From Segnochrobactrum spirostomi (lineage in GTDB: Bacteria; Pseudomonadota; Alphaproteobacteria; Rhizobiales; Segnochrobactraceae): 64,000 nt of DNA. The notes under the pieces are model-generated. The model did no database searches. It was not told where the DNA came from and saw only the letters and a list, made by a program, of their open reading frames with translations. The stretch covers positions 769,083-833,082 of the forward strand of contig NZ_VWNA01000003.1 of assembly GCF_009600605.1 (NCBI RefSeq), given 5' to 3'. Positions 26,998 through 34,841 of the stretch are shown piece by piece (positions within the stretch are counted from its first letter, which is position 1; each line of letters opens with the position of its first letter). Position numbers and translations under genes: made by a program.

Positions 26998-28269
26998 TCA
27001 AACGAGCGGTTCCATCTTGCCGGCGACCGGGATCTCGGGCGCGTTGGTGTTGTCGACGATGACGAGGTCGAAGCCGCCCGCCTTCTGCCGCCACTGGCCG
27101 CCGACCAGCGGCGTCTTGGTGACGTTCTTGGCCGCGAAGGGCGGCACCCCGGCCCCGTTCCAGGCGATCTTGCCGACCACGGTCGTCATGTTCGTCGCCG
27201 CGATCGCCGCCACCACCCCCTCGGCGTCGGTCGGATCGGAGACGCGGCCCATGACGTTCGCCGCCACCTCGAACAGCGAATGGACGAAGCCGATCGGCTG
27301 GGTCCACGGCCGCCCGGTCTTGGCGGTGAAGTCGGCGGCGAGCTCGGCCGAGCTCTGGCCGGTGATCGACGACTTGAAGGGATGGGAGGCCGACCACCAC
27401 ACCTCGGAGGAGAGGTTGTTGCCGGCCGCGCCGAGCGTCTCCACCGATTGCGGGAACAGGAGCGCCTTGGCGACCGTCACGGCCTTCGGCTTGAAGCCCT
27501 GCTGGCGGGCCTGATTCCAGAAGGTGGTGAAGTCGGGCGGGATCACCACGCCGGTGACGATCTCCGCGTTCGCGGCCTTGAAGGCGTTGATCTGCGCCGT
27601 GAAATCGTCCGAGAGGTTCTGGTAGCGGCCCGGATCGGTCAGCGTGAAGCCGGCCTTCTCGAGGCCGGGCTTGAGACCGTTCTGCGGGTCGCCCCAGGCG
27701 TTGCCGTCGGCGTCGTTCGGGAAGAGGCCACCGACCTTGCCGTTGGTCGTAAGCTGCTTCCACATCGACGTGTAGGTCGCGATGATGTCTTCGAGACCCC
27801 AGAAATAATGGTAGGCGAACTCGAACGGCTTCCACGAGGCCGGGTCGCCGGGATTGCCCTGCTGGCCGATGAACCAGGGCTGCCAGGGCGCCATCGTGGA
27901 GACGACGGGCACACCTTCCCCCTCGCAGGTGGTCGAGACGGGGTTGGTGGTCTCCGGGGTGGAGCCCACCACCATCATGTCGACCTTGCCGTCGACGATG
28001 AGTTCCTTCGCCACCTCGGCGGCGCGGTTCGGGTTCGACTGGCTGTCCTTGACGAGAACCTGGAAGTTCTTGCCGGCATCGGAGGCGAGAAAGGCCTTGA
28101 TGTTGTAGGCGTCGCTCTCGGCGAAGCCGGCGAGCGGTCCGGTCTGCGGCGAGACATAGCCGAGCTTGATCTTGGCGCCGGACGCGATCGCCGGCGCAGA
28201 GAGGCCGGGGGCGGCGAGCACCACGCCGGACGCGGCCGATGCCTTCAGAAACGTGCGTCTCGTTATCAT
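26998..28269 (-). CDS. livK: Liv-type periplasmic binding protein (importer 2), Tat signal
   Basis: A 423-residue solute-binding protein with a textbook twin-arginine signal (TRRTFLKASAAS) and cleavage near AIASGA. The mature part begins KIKLGYVSPQTGPLAGFAES. GGGAGG lies upstream of ATG 28269. It resembles the binding protein at 18661-19971 in length and many motifs, but enough differences are visible that the two may bind different ligands, for example substrate and a conjugate or side product. Confidence 0.9.
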   Translation of the reverse strand: MITRRTFLKASAASGVVLAAPGLSAPAIASGAKIKLGYVSPQTGPLAGFAESDAYNIKAFLASDAGKNFQVLVKDSQSNPNRAAEVAKELIVDGKVDMMVVGSTPETTNPVSTTCEGEGVPVVSTMAPWQPWFIGQQGNPGDPASWKPFEFAYHYFWGLEDIIATYTSMWKQLTTNGKVGGLFPNDADGNAWGDPQNGLKPGLEKAGFTLTDPGRYQNLSDDFTAQINAFKAANAEIVTGVVIPPDFTTFWNQARQQGFKPKAVTVAKALLFPQSVETLGAAGNNLSSEVWWSASHPFKSSITGQSSAELAADFTAKTGRPWTQPIGFVHSLFEVAANVMGRVSDPTDAEGVVAAIAATNMTTVVGKIAWNGAGVPPFAAKNVTKTPLVGGQWRQKAGGFDLVIVDNTNAPEIPVAGKMEPLV

Positions 28270-28316
28270 TTTTGTCCTCCCTCTTCTCTTGTTTGGTCGG
28301 TTGTGTTCCGGGCGTC

Positions 28317-29381
28317 TCAGGCTCCCGGCCGGCGTCCCTCCCACGCGGCCTGGAGCAGCTCCCGGATCGAGGTGGCCTCGATCGGCCGCGGATTTGCGTA
28401 GGCGTTCTTCACCGCGATCGCAGCGGCGCGGTCGAGGTCGCTCTCGGCGATGCCGATCTCCTTGAGGCTGAGCGGCGAGCCGACGGATTGGGCGAAATCC
28501 CACAACCCGCCGCCCGCCGAACCGCCACCGAAAGCCTCGGCGATCGGGGCGAGCAGATCCGGCACCGCGACTTCGTTGAAGGCGGTCGTGTAAGGCAGCA
28601 GGATCGCATGGGTTTCGGCGTGCGGCGTGTCGAACGAGCCGCCGAAGACGTGGGCGAGCTTGTGGTGCAGCGCCATCTGGACATAGCCGAGCGCCGTCGA
28701 GCAGCACCAAGCGCCGTAGAGGGCGCGGCCCCGCGCCGCGGCATTCATCGGATCTTTGATCAAGGTCGGGATGCAGGCGTGGAACGCGGCCGTCGCGTCG
28801 CGGCACATCAGCTCGATCACCGGGTTCCGATCGGGCGCATAGAACGCCTCCATCGCATGGGCGATGGCGTTCATGGCCGAGGTCACCGTCAGCTTGACCG
28901 GCAGCGAGAGCGTCAGATCGACGTCGTAGATCACCGTTTCCGGCCGGATATCGGGCGAGCGGCGCGTCGTCTTCTCGCCGTCTGCCGTCTCGCCGAGAAT
29001 GTCCGTCATCTCGGAGCCGGCATAGGTCGTGGGGATCACGACCTGATCGGCCCCGGTGCGAACCGCGATCGCCTTGCCGAGGCCGGTCGTCGAGCCGCCG
29101 CCGAGGCTGACGACGGCCGTGGCGCCGCTCGCGCGGAAGGCCGCGACGGCCTCCTCGGTCACGGCGACCGGCGTGTGCATCACCGCCCCGGCGAAGATTC
29201 CGGCGGCGAGGTCGCCCAATCCTTCCGCCAGACGCTCGGCGTCCGCCTTCTGGTGCGGCGTCGAGAGCACGAGCACCTTGCTGTGGCCGAGCCGCCGCGC
29301 CTCGTCACCGGCGCGCGCGGTGGTCCCGCGGCCGAACACGACGCGGGTGGTCAGGCCCGGAAAGACGAAGCTCTCCATCAT
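28317..29381 (-). CDS. Maleylacetate reductase
   Basis: A 354-residue iron-type alcohol dehydrogenase-fold enzyme of the maleylacetate reductase group. Hallmarks: VVFGRGT, GGGSTTGLGKA for NAD(P), PTTYAGSEMT, HALAHVFGG-like HHKLAHVFGG and HAETHAILLPY. It reduces maleylacetate to 3-oxoadipate, the step after hydroxyquinol ring opening. The start at 29381 overlaps the hydrolase stop (ATGA) with GGAGG eight bases upstream. With the intradiol dioxygenases and phenol hydroxylase in the same run this defines a hydroxyquinol lower pathway. No 3-oxoadipate CoA-transferase or thiolase is in the window. Confidence 0.93.
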   Translation of the reverse strand: MMESFVFPGLTTRVVFGRGTTARAGDEARRLGHSKVLVLSTPHQKADAERLAEGLGDLAAGIFAGAVMHTPVAVTEEAVAAFRASGATAVVSLGGGSTTGLGKAIAVRTGADQVVIPTTYAGSEMTDILGETADGEKTTRRSPDIRPETVIYDVDLTLSLPVKLTVTSAMNAIAHAMEAFYAPDRNPVIELMCRDATAAFHACIPTLIKDPMNAAARGRALYGAWCCSTALGYVQMALHHKLAHVFGGSFDTPHAETHAILLPYTTAFNEVAVPDLLAPIAEAFGGGSAGGGLWDFAQSVGSPLSLKEIGIAESDLDRAAAIAVKNAYANPRPIEATSIRELLQAAWEGRRPGA

Positions 29382-30037
29382 CGCGGCGCCTCCATCCTGG
29401 GGCTGCGCCCCGCAGCGCAATCGCCGAGGATCGACGAGAGCATCGCGATCTCCGCGGCTGACACCTCATGCGGCCGTCCCGGGAAGAGATCGGCCCGCAC
29501 GTTCGCGCGCTGGCGGCCGAGCGACTGCGCCGCGTCGGTGAAGGCGCTGAGCGGAATCCAGGGATCGGCGTCGCCGCCTGTGAGGTAGACCGGGACGCCC
29601 GCCGGTGCGGCTTCGCGGCGATTGTCCGCCTCGACGCCGACGCGACATCCGGTGAACGCGACCAGCACGTCGGGCGCCGGAAGACCGGCGGACAGATATT
29701 CGATGGCAAGGCACGCGCCCTGCGAGAAGCCGGCCAGCACCAAGGGTACTCCCGGAAGTTCGCCCCGCGCCGCGGCCATGGCGGCGGCGAGATGATCGAG
29801 CGCGGTCGCGAGCTCCGCCCGGGTGATCGACGTCAGCGGATCGACGGCGCGCGCGGTCCACCACGCGCCCTCGGGGGCGCGCGGCAGCATGAAGGCGACG
29901 GCCGGCGCGGTGAGCCGCGCCAGCACATGGGACTGCATCTCCTCCGGCGATTGCCCGCGCCCGTGGACGAGGACGCAGACCGCCCTCGCCGCGGGAGCCC
30001 GCGGGCCGAGCCGCATCGGACCGCTGAGCCCCGTCAT
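29378..30037 (-). CDS. Carboxylesterase/phospholipase-like hydrolase (MhqD-like)
   Basis: A 219-residue alpha/beta hydrolase of the phospholipase/carboxylesterase family: HGRGQSPEEM oxyanion region, nucleophile GFSQGA, acid Asp in GDADPWIP, His in GRPHEVS. It overlaps the preceding dioxygenase gene by ATGA. In Bacillus subtilis the mhqED operon pairs a glyoxalase-fold dioxygenase with just this type of hydrolase and is induced by methylhydroquinone and quinones. The same pairing here suggests a role in hydroquinone or quinone metabolism. Confidence 0.88.
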   Translation of the reverse strand: MTGLSGPMRLGPRAPAARAVCVLVHGRGQSPEEMQSHVLARLTAPAVAFMLPRAPEGAWWTARAVDPLTSITRAELATALDHLAAAMAAARGELPGVPLVLAGFSQGACLAIEYLSAGLPAPDVLVAFTGCRVGVEADNRREAAPAGVPVYLTGGDADPWIPLSAFTDAAQSLGRQRANVRADLFPGRPHEVSAAEIAMLSSILGDCAAGRSPRMEAPR

Positions 30038-30993
30038 GCGAACTCCGCCTCTTCGAGGCCAGCCCGCAGTTCCGCCTCGCGGTCCTTGAACCAGGGCGGG
30101 AAGACGAGCGTCTTGCCGATCTGGCCCGGAGGTTCGTCCCGCGCCCAACCGTCCGGCGTCGTCCAGGCGAGTTCGAAGAGCGCGCCGCCGGGCGAGCGGA
30201 CATAGCAGGACTTGAAGTAGTTGCGGTCCTTCTGCTCGGAGATGTCGGTGAAGCCGAGCCCCTCGATGTGGGCGCGGAGCTTCATCTGCGTCTCCTCGTC
30301 GCCGGTGTTGAGGGCGAGGTGATGGATGGTGCCGCCGGCGAGCGTCCAGGTGCCCTGCGCGCTCTCGCGATCGACGATCACCTCGACGCGCTGGATGACG
30401 CCGTCGGCATCCGGCACGCGGTAGACGAGGCCCTCGTGGGTGTCGGCCTCCTTCTGGAGCGGCAGCGCGATCGTAAGGAAATCGTCCATCGCGGTGCGAT
30501 CGGTCACGGCGACGACGCCGCCATAGATGCCCTTGATGCCGTGCGCCTTGCCGATGCCGCGCGCTTCGTTGCTGATCGGCTCGCGCGGGTCGGCGTCGCT
30601 TTCGACGAGCTCATGCGGGATGCCGCAGGGGTGGGCGAAGGCCACGCGATCGGCGCCGAAGCGGGTGATCTTCGTGGCCTCGATGCCGAGCGCGTTCAGC
30701 CGATCGACCCAGAAGTCCGCTGCCCCCTTGGGGATCGACTGCATGATCGTGCGGGACTGGTTGGTGCCGCGCCGCCCGAACACCCCCGGCTTCCGGAACG
30801 GGAAGGTCGTGATGATGGTCGAGGCGTCGCCGTTCGGCGAGCCGTAATAGAGATGGTAGACGGGGATCACGCCGTCGAAGAGCACCGTGCGCTTCACCGA
30901 GTGAAGGCCGAGCGCCTTCGTATAGAAGTCGAAATCCTCCTGCGCGCCGTCCGTCGACATCGTCAGGTGATGGTAGCCGCTGATGTTTCCCAT
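30034..30993 (-). CDS. Glyoxalase-fold ring-cleaving dioxygenase (MhqE/MhqO/LinE-like)
   Basis: A 319-residue vicinal-oxygen-chelate protein with two tandem glyoxalase modules. Likely Fe(II) ligands are H9 (GYHHLT), H225 (IHHLALN) and E274 (LFELAW), matching in spacing the ligands of (chloro)hydroquinone dioxygenases LinE and PcpA. Such enzymes open hydroquinone rings to 4-hydroxymuconic semialdehyde type products or detoxify quinones. It lies three bases after the second intradiol dioxygenase gene and overlaps the MhqD-like hydrolase gene, so it is cotranscribed with the hydroxyquinol pathway. Confidence 0.88.
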   Translation of the reverse strand: MGNISGYHHLTMSTDGAQEDFDFYTKALGLHSVKRTVLFDGVIPVYHLYYGSPNGDASTIITTFPFRKPGVFGRRGTNQSRTIMQSIPKGAADFWVDRLNALGIEATKITRFGADRVAFAHPCGIPHELVESDADPREPISNEARGIGKAHGIKGIYGGVVAVTDRTAMDDFLTIALPLQKEADTHEGLVYRVPDADGVIQRVEVIVDRESAQGTWTLAGGTIHHLALNTGDEETQMKLRAHIEGLGFTDISEQKDRNYFKSCYVRSPGGALFELAWTTPDGWARDEPPGQIGKTLVFPPWFKDREAELRAGLEEAEFA

Positions 30994-30996
30994 GGC

Positions 30997-31905
30997 TTAT
31001 TTCCTCCCGAACGTCTTGTTTTGATTGACCCCTGAGGGGCAGAGAACGAAGTCGAGATCGAGCGCGTAGGTCCGCTTGCCGCCGTTCGCCGAGGTCGGCC
31101 GAAAATCGGCGATCAGTTCGGGCTTCACGCCGAAGATCGCATCACGCCCGATCGCGGGATCGGAGCGGTCGAAGATGTGGGTGGTGAGGGTCTCGAAGCC
31201 CTCTCCCGAGATGCGGAAGTGGATGTGGGCGGGCCGCTCCAGACCGAGGCCGAGCGCCGACATCAACCGCCCGACCGGCCCGTCGGACGGCAGGGTGTAG
31301 CCCTTCGGACGCACGCTGAGAAAATGGAAGCGGCCCTGCGCGTCGCTGCGGAAACGGCCGCGCAGGTTGAACTCCGGCTGGCGGTCGGGCTCCTGGTTCT
31401 CGTAGATGCCTTCGGCGTTCGCCTGCCACACCTCGATCAGCACGCCGGCGGCGGGCGTCCCGTCGAGGGCGCGCACCCGGCCGTCGACCGCGAGCGGCTC
31501 GCCCTTCTGATCGCGCGAGATACTCGCACCGAGCGGCAGGTCCGGCACGTCGGAACGATAGAACGGTCCGGCGAGCGTGTTCGGAGTGGCGCCGGCAGGG
31601 CGCGCGTTGTTCTGGTCCTCGATCAGCGAGGAGACGCCGAGCACGTCGGCGAAAAGCACCCATTCCTGGCGCCGGGCATCCGCGTAATGGCCGACCTCGG
31701 TCAAGAAGTCGATCGCCGAGCGGAACTCGTCGCCGGTCGGGCGCAACTCGGCGATGAGAGCGTGCAGTCCATCGACCGTCGCCCGTGCCGCCATTTCCAA
31801 GCGTGAGGGGCCCATCGCCGTCAGACGACGGGCGAACTCCTCGGCCTGCATCGATGTCGCCCGGGGGATTTGCTCCCTCTCAGGGCCCTCATATTTGCCG
31901 TGCAT
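30997..31905 (-). CDS. Second intradiol dioxygenase (hydroxyquinol/catechol type)
   Basis: A 302-residue intradiol dioxygenase keeping all four iron ligands: Y168 (GIYENQ), Y203 (KGYTLP), H227 and H229 (RPAHIHF). It shares layout with the enzyme at 20931-21821 but differs widely, so this is not a recent local duplication. It is the first gene of the long minus-strand run; a GGGAGG site sits about ten bases before the ATG at 31905. Having two intradiol enzymes suggests two ring-cleavage substrates, for instance hydroxyquinol and a substituted derivative. Confidence 0.9.
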   Translation of the reverse strand: MHGKYEGPEREQIPRATSMQAEEFARRLTAMGPSRLEMAARATVDGLHALIAELRPTGDEFRSAIDFLTEVGHYADARRQEWVLFADVLGVSSLIEDQNNARPAGATPNTLAGPFYRSDVPDLPLGASISRDQKGEPLAVDGRVRALDGTPAAGVLIEVWQANAEGIYENQEPDRQPEFNLRGRFRSDAQGRFHFLSVRPKGYTLPSDGPVGRLMSALGLGLERPAHIHFRISGEGFETLTTHIFDRSDPAIGRDAIFGVKPELIADFRPTSANGGKRTYALDLDFVLCPSGVNQNKTFGRK

Positions 31906-31997
31906 TGCGGCTGGGCCTCCCTGCCCTTACCGAAAAGGCTAGCACGGTCCGCCGCTGCGCTTGATGAGTTGTTGGTCAGCCAATATAGCGTTTTGGT
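31906..31997. promoter_or_regulatory. Divergent LysR-type control region
   Basis: A 92-bp gap between the LysR gene and the first gene of the catabolic run. It holds TTGGTCAGCCAA (31972-31983), a dyad with 4-bp arms placed 14 bp before the LysR ATG, the usual place for an autoregulated LysR site controlling a divergent operon. The two promoters must overlap here. I could not assign clear -35/-10 boxes. Confidence 0.5.
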
Positions 31998-32948
31998 ATG
32001 AAGCTGAACGAGCGCCACCTGATGCAGCTCGCCGCCGTGCTCGATGCCGGAGGCGTCTCCGAAGGCGCGGCCATGCTGGGGCTGACCCAGCCGGCCGTGA
32101 GCCGTTCGCTCGCGATGCTCGAGGCCCGCGTCGGCGAGCCCTTGTTCGTGAAAGGCCGCCGGCCCTTGCAGGCCACCCCGCTCGGGGCGCAGCTCGCGTC
32201 ACAAGGCCGCGCGATCATCACCGCCTCCCGCAAGGCGTCCGACGCGGTCCAGGGCTTCATGAAGGGCACCAAAGGCCTGGTGCGCGTGGGCGGCGTGCCC
32301 TTCTTCATGGACGCCATGATCAGCCGCATGATCGGCGAGTTTCAGAATCTGGAGCCCGAGGTCACGGTCCAGCAGAGCTATCTGAACCTGCCCGAAATGG
32401 TCGCCGCCCTCGAAGGCAACCAGATCGATCTCGGCATCGTGCCGATCGGCGTGCTCGAGCTCGGGCCGATGTTCGAGTTCACCGAGATCCTGCCCGGCCG
32501 CAACATCGTCGCCTGCCGGCCGGACCACCCGCTCTTGCGCAACCGGCGGCTCCAGGCGAGCGATCTGACGCGGTATCCCTGGGTGGCTCCCCTGCCCGGC
32601 TCGCCGCTGATGTCCGACCTGCAGATGATCCTGACCAGCATCGGCATGTCGGATCTCAACATTCGCTATTCCGGCGGCTCCTTGATGAGCGTCATCAACT
32701 ATGTCGCCGAAACCAACGCCCTCGCGGTGCTGCCCTTTTCGGTCGTGTTCGCGCAGCGCAAGGAAAACCGCGTCACGGTGCTGCCCTACGATATCCCGCA
32801 GCCCAACCGCTCGCTCGGCATCCTGCGCCGTGTCGGCGGCCCCCGCTCGCCGGCTGCCGAACGCTTCGCCGGCCACGTGACGACCGCGTTCGAGAACCTG
32901 AAGCACATCATCAAGCGCCACGAAAACGCGGTCGTGTGGGGCCGCTGA
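31998..32948 (+). CDS. LysR family regulator of the catabolic run
   Basis: A 316-residue LysR-type regulator. Helix-turn-helix at about residues 15-65 (AAMLGLTQPAVSRSLAMLEARVGEPLF), followed by the two-lobed effector domain. It is divergent from the roughly 20 kb minus-strand run starting at 31905. By analogy with CatR, ClcR and similar regulators of intradiol pathways it should activate that run when an intermediate accumulates. No second regulator is found within the run. Confidence 0.9.
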   Translation: MKLNERHLMQLAAVLDAGGVSEGAAMLGLTQPAVSRSLAMLEARVGEPLFVKGRRPLQATPLGAQLASQGRAIITASRKASDAVQGFMKGTKGLVRVGGVPFFMDAMISRMIGEFQNLEPEVTVQQSYLNLPEMVAALEGNQIDLGIVPIGVLELGPMFEFTEILPGRNIVACRPDHPLLRNRRLQASDLTRYPWVAPLPGSPLMSDLQMILTSIGMSDLNIRYSGGSLMSVINYVAETNALAVLPFSVVFAQRKENRVTVLPYDIPQPNRSLGILRRVGGPRSPAAERFAGHVTTAFENLKHIIKRHENAVVWGR

Positions 32949-32960
32949 GGGCACGCGCCG

Positions 32961-33009
32961 ACATTTTCACCCGGACATAATTGACGGGCACATTTCATCC
33001 GGGTATTAA
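32961..33009 (+). promoter_or_regulatory. Promoter bracketed by repeats, upstream of 33118
   Basis: TTGACG (32981-32986), a 17-bp spacer and TATTAA (33004-33009) make a strong sigma-70 pair. The -35 is bracketed by ACATTTTCACCCGGA (32961-32975) and ACATTTCATCCGGG (32990-33003), near-identical direct copies; ACCCGGA and TCCGGGT also form a 7-bp inverted pair. These are good operator candidates for a regulator of the two following genes. Confidence 0.55.
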
Positions 33010-33117
33010 TCGGACCGCACGGAGCGATCGCGGGGCCGCGCGCGACGCCTCCCACGGAGGCTGTCCGTCGCCGGAACGCATCCGTGGACGAGCGCACGAT
33101 TACCGCCGGGAGGAAAC

Positions 33118-33552
33118 ATGCCCGCCCCCACCGCCTACCTCGACCCCACTGTCGATGCCGGCAAGCTGTTCGTTGCACGTGCCTTCACGGGCTCGCTCGT
33201 GATGCTCAACCTTCTCCGTTTCAAGGTAACCGCCGATTATTCGAAAACCCCGGAACTTGCGCCCAACAGGCGGATCAGCGGTGCGGAAGCCTTCGACCTC
33301 TATATCCGCCACACGCTCCCCTTCCTGACGGAGAGCGGCGGAGATCTCTTCTTTCTCGGCGCCGGCGGACCCTTCCTGATCGGCCCCGCGGCGGAGCGCT
33401 GGGACATGGCGATGCTGGTGCGGCAGGCGAGCGTCGCATCGTTCCTCGCCTTCGCCCGCGACGACGGCTATCTCGCGGGCCTCGGACACCGCACGGCGGC
33501 GTTGGAGGATTCGCGCCTCCTGCCGCTGAGCGAGACGGCGATCCCATGGTGA
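33118..33552 (+). CDS. DUF1330-like small protein
   Basis: A 144-residue soluble protein with a ferredoxin-like alpha/beta pattern: VMLNLLRFK near residue 28, GAEAFDLYIRHTLPFL, and WDMAMLVRQASVASFLAFARDDGY, resembling DUF1330/EthD-like dimeric alpha-beta barrel proteins. GGGAGG lies before the ATG. Its stop overlaps the start of the alpha/beta hydrolase gene. The biochemical role is unknown; such folds occur in small monooxygenases, isomerases and stress proteins. Confidence 0.7.
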   Translation: MPAPTAYLDPTVDAGKLFVARAFTGSLVMLNLLRFKVTADYSKTPELAPNRRISGAEAFDLYIRHTLPFLTESGGDLFFLGAGGPFLIGPAAERWDMAMLVRQASVASFLAFARDDGYLAGLGHRTAALEDSRLLPLSETAIPW

Positions 33553-34619
33553 GCGTCTCCAAGGCCAACGGCATCGAGATCGCATGGGACGCGTTCGGCG
33601 AGGCGGGCGACGAGGCGGTCCTCCTGATCGCAGGCCTCGGGACGCAGATGATCCGATGGTCGCGCTCCTTCTGTGAGGCCCTCGCGGCGCGCGGCTACCG
33701 CGTCGTCCGCTTCGACAATCGGGATTCGGGCGGTTCGACGCATCTCGCCGCCTGCGCTGCGCCCGATTTCGGCGCGCTTGTGTCCGCGCTCGTGGCCGGC
33801 CGGCGCCCGGATGTCCCCTACACGCTCGGCGACATGGCGGCCGACGCCGTCGGTCTGCTCGACGCGCTCGGCATCGCGCGGGCGCACTTCGTCGGGCGAT
33901 CCATGGGCGGTGTGATCGCGCAGATCGTGGCGAGCGAATATCCCGACCGGACACTGTCCCTGACCTCCATCATGGCGAGCACGGGCAATCCCGCATTGCC
34001 GCAGGCGGACGCCGACATCATGGCGATGATGATGCGCCCGGCGCCCGATCCGGCGACCGACCCCGCCGGATATCTGGCGGTAAGGCTCGCCTTCGCACGT
34101 CGGATCGCCGGGCGGAGCCGCCCGTTCGACGAGACGCTCCATCGCGCCCTCCTCCTGGAGGAGCTCCGGCGCAGTCATGATCCTGCGGGCACGGCGCGCC
34201 AGATGGCGGCGATGGCGGTCGCGGGAGACCGGCGCGCAGGCCTGGGCGCCATCACGAGTCCGACGCTCATCATCCACGGCAGCGAAGACCCGCTCATTCC
34301 GCCGGCGTGTGGCGAGGACACCGCGCGCTCCATCCCGAACGCGACCTATTGGCTGGTCCCGGGTATGGGGCATGACGTCCCTCCAGACCTCGAGGAGAGC
34401 TTCGTCGAAGCGATCCGTCGCGTGGCCAACGCCGGCCCTGAAGGAATTTTGCAGGCGCGGCGAGCGGAGGCCCACCGCGCGGACAACCATCCAATTCGTA
34501 CCCATACATTCCCTCACGAAGCCGGACACAGCCGCCGCTTAAGCTCCGATGGATGTGAATCCAGGGCGCGGCGCAGCCGTACGCGGACGCTGGTCTCGCC
34601 CAGCCGCGGCCCGCAGTAG
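33546..34619 (+). CDS. Alpha/beta hydrolase with unusual C-terminal tail
   Basis: A 357-residue alpha/beta hydrolase. Oxyanion region GLGTQMIRWSRSF, nucleophile in VGRSMGG (GRSMGG) near residue 119, acid Asp in GSEDPLIPP, His in PGMGHDVPP. The catalytic domain ends near residue 297 (IRRVANAG). The remaining 60 residues are Arg/Ser/His-rich and do not look like family sequence, so the natural stop may have been lost by a small indel or rearrangement near 34435-34460. Cotranscribed with the preceding DUF1330-like gene (7-bp overlap). Substrate unknown. Confidence 0.75.
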   Translation: MVSVSKANGIEIAWDAFGEAGDEAVLLIAGLGTQMIRWSRSFCEALAARGYRVVRFDNRDSGGSTHLAACAAPDFGALVSALVAGRRPDVPYTLGDMAADAVGLLDALGIARAHFVGRSMGGVIAQIVASEYPDRTLSLTSIMASTGNPALPQADADIMAMMMRPAPDPATDPAGYLAVRLAFARRIAGRSRPFDETLHRALLLEELRRSHDPAGTARQMAAMAVAGDRRAGLGAITSPTLIIHGSEDPLIPPACGEDTARSIPNATYWLVPGMGHDVPPDLEESFVEAIRRVANAGPEGILQARRAEAHRADNHPIRTHTFPHEAGHSRRLSSDGCESRARRSRTRTLVSPSRGPQ

Positions 34620-34841
34620 GCCTAGCAAGCATTTGGCCCTTCTGAATCATTTCCAAGGACGCGCCACTTGTCGGGACCGCGGACGCGAGCAGGCCGCTCG
34701 GGCGTTTTGTCTCAGCCGACGGCGTGTTCTTGACATCCATACAATACAGGTCAATTTGTCCGGCTATTGAGGTGGCCGTAGCCATACGCGTTCGCATCGA
34801 GCGCATGCACGGGATCCCTCTCGGTTCGAAAGGAGACCGCC

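Noticed and set aside
30997..31905. Apparent loss of an iron-binding Tyr in the second intradiol dioxygenase
   Set aside because: The residue before RPAHIHF is not the ligand; the true second Tyr is Y203 in KGYTLP and is present.
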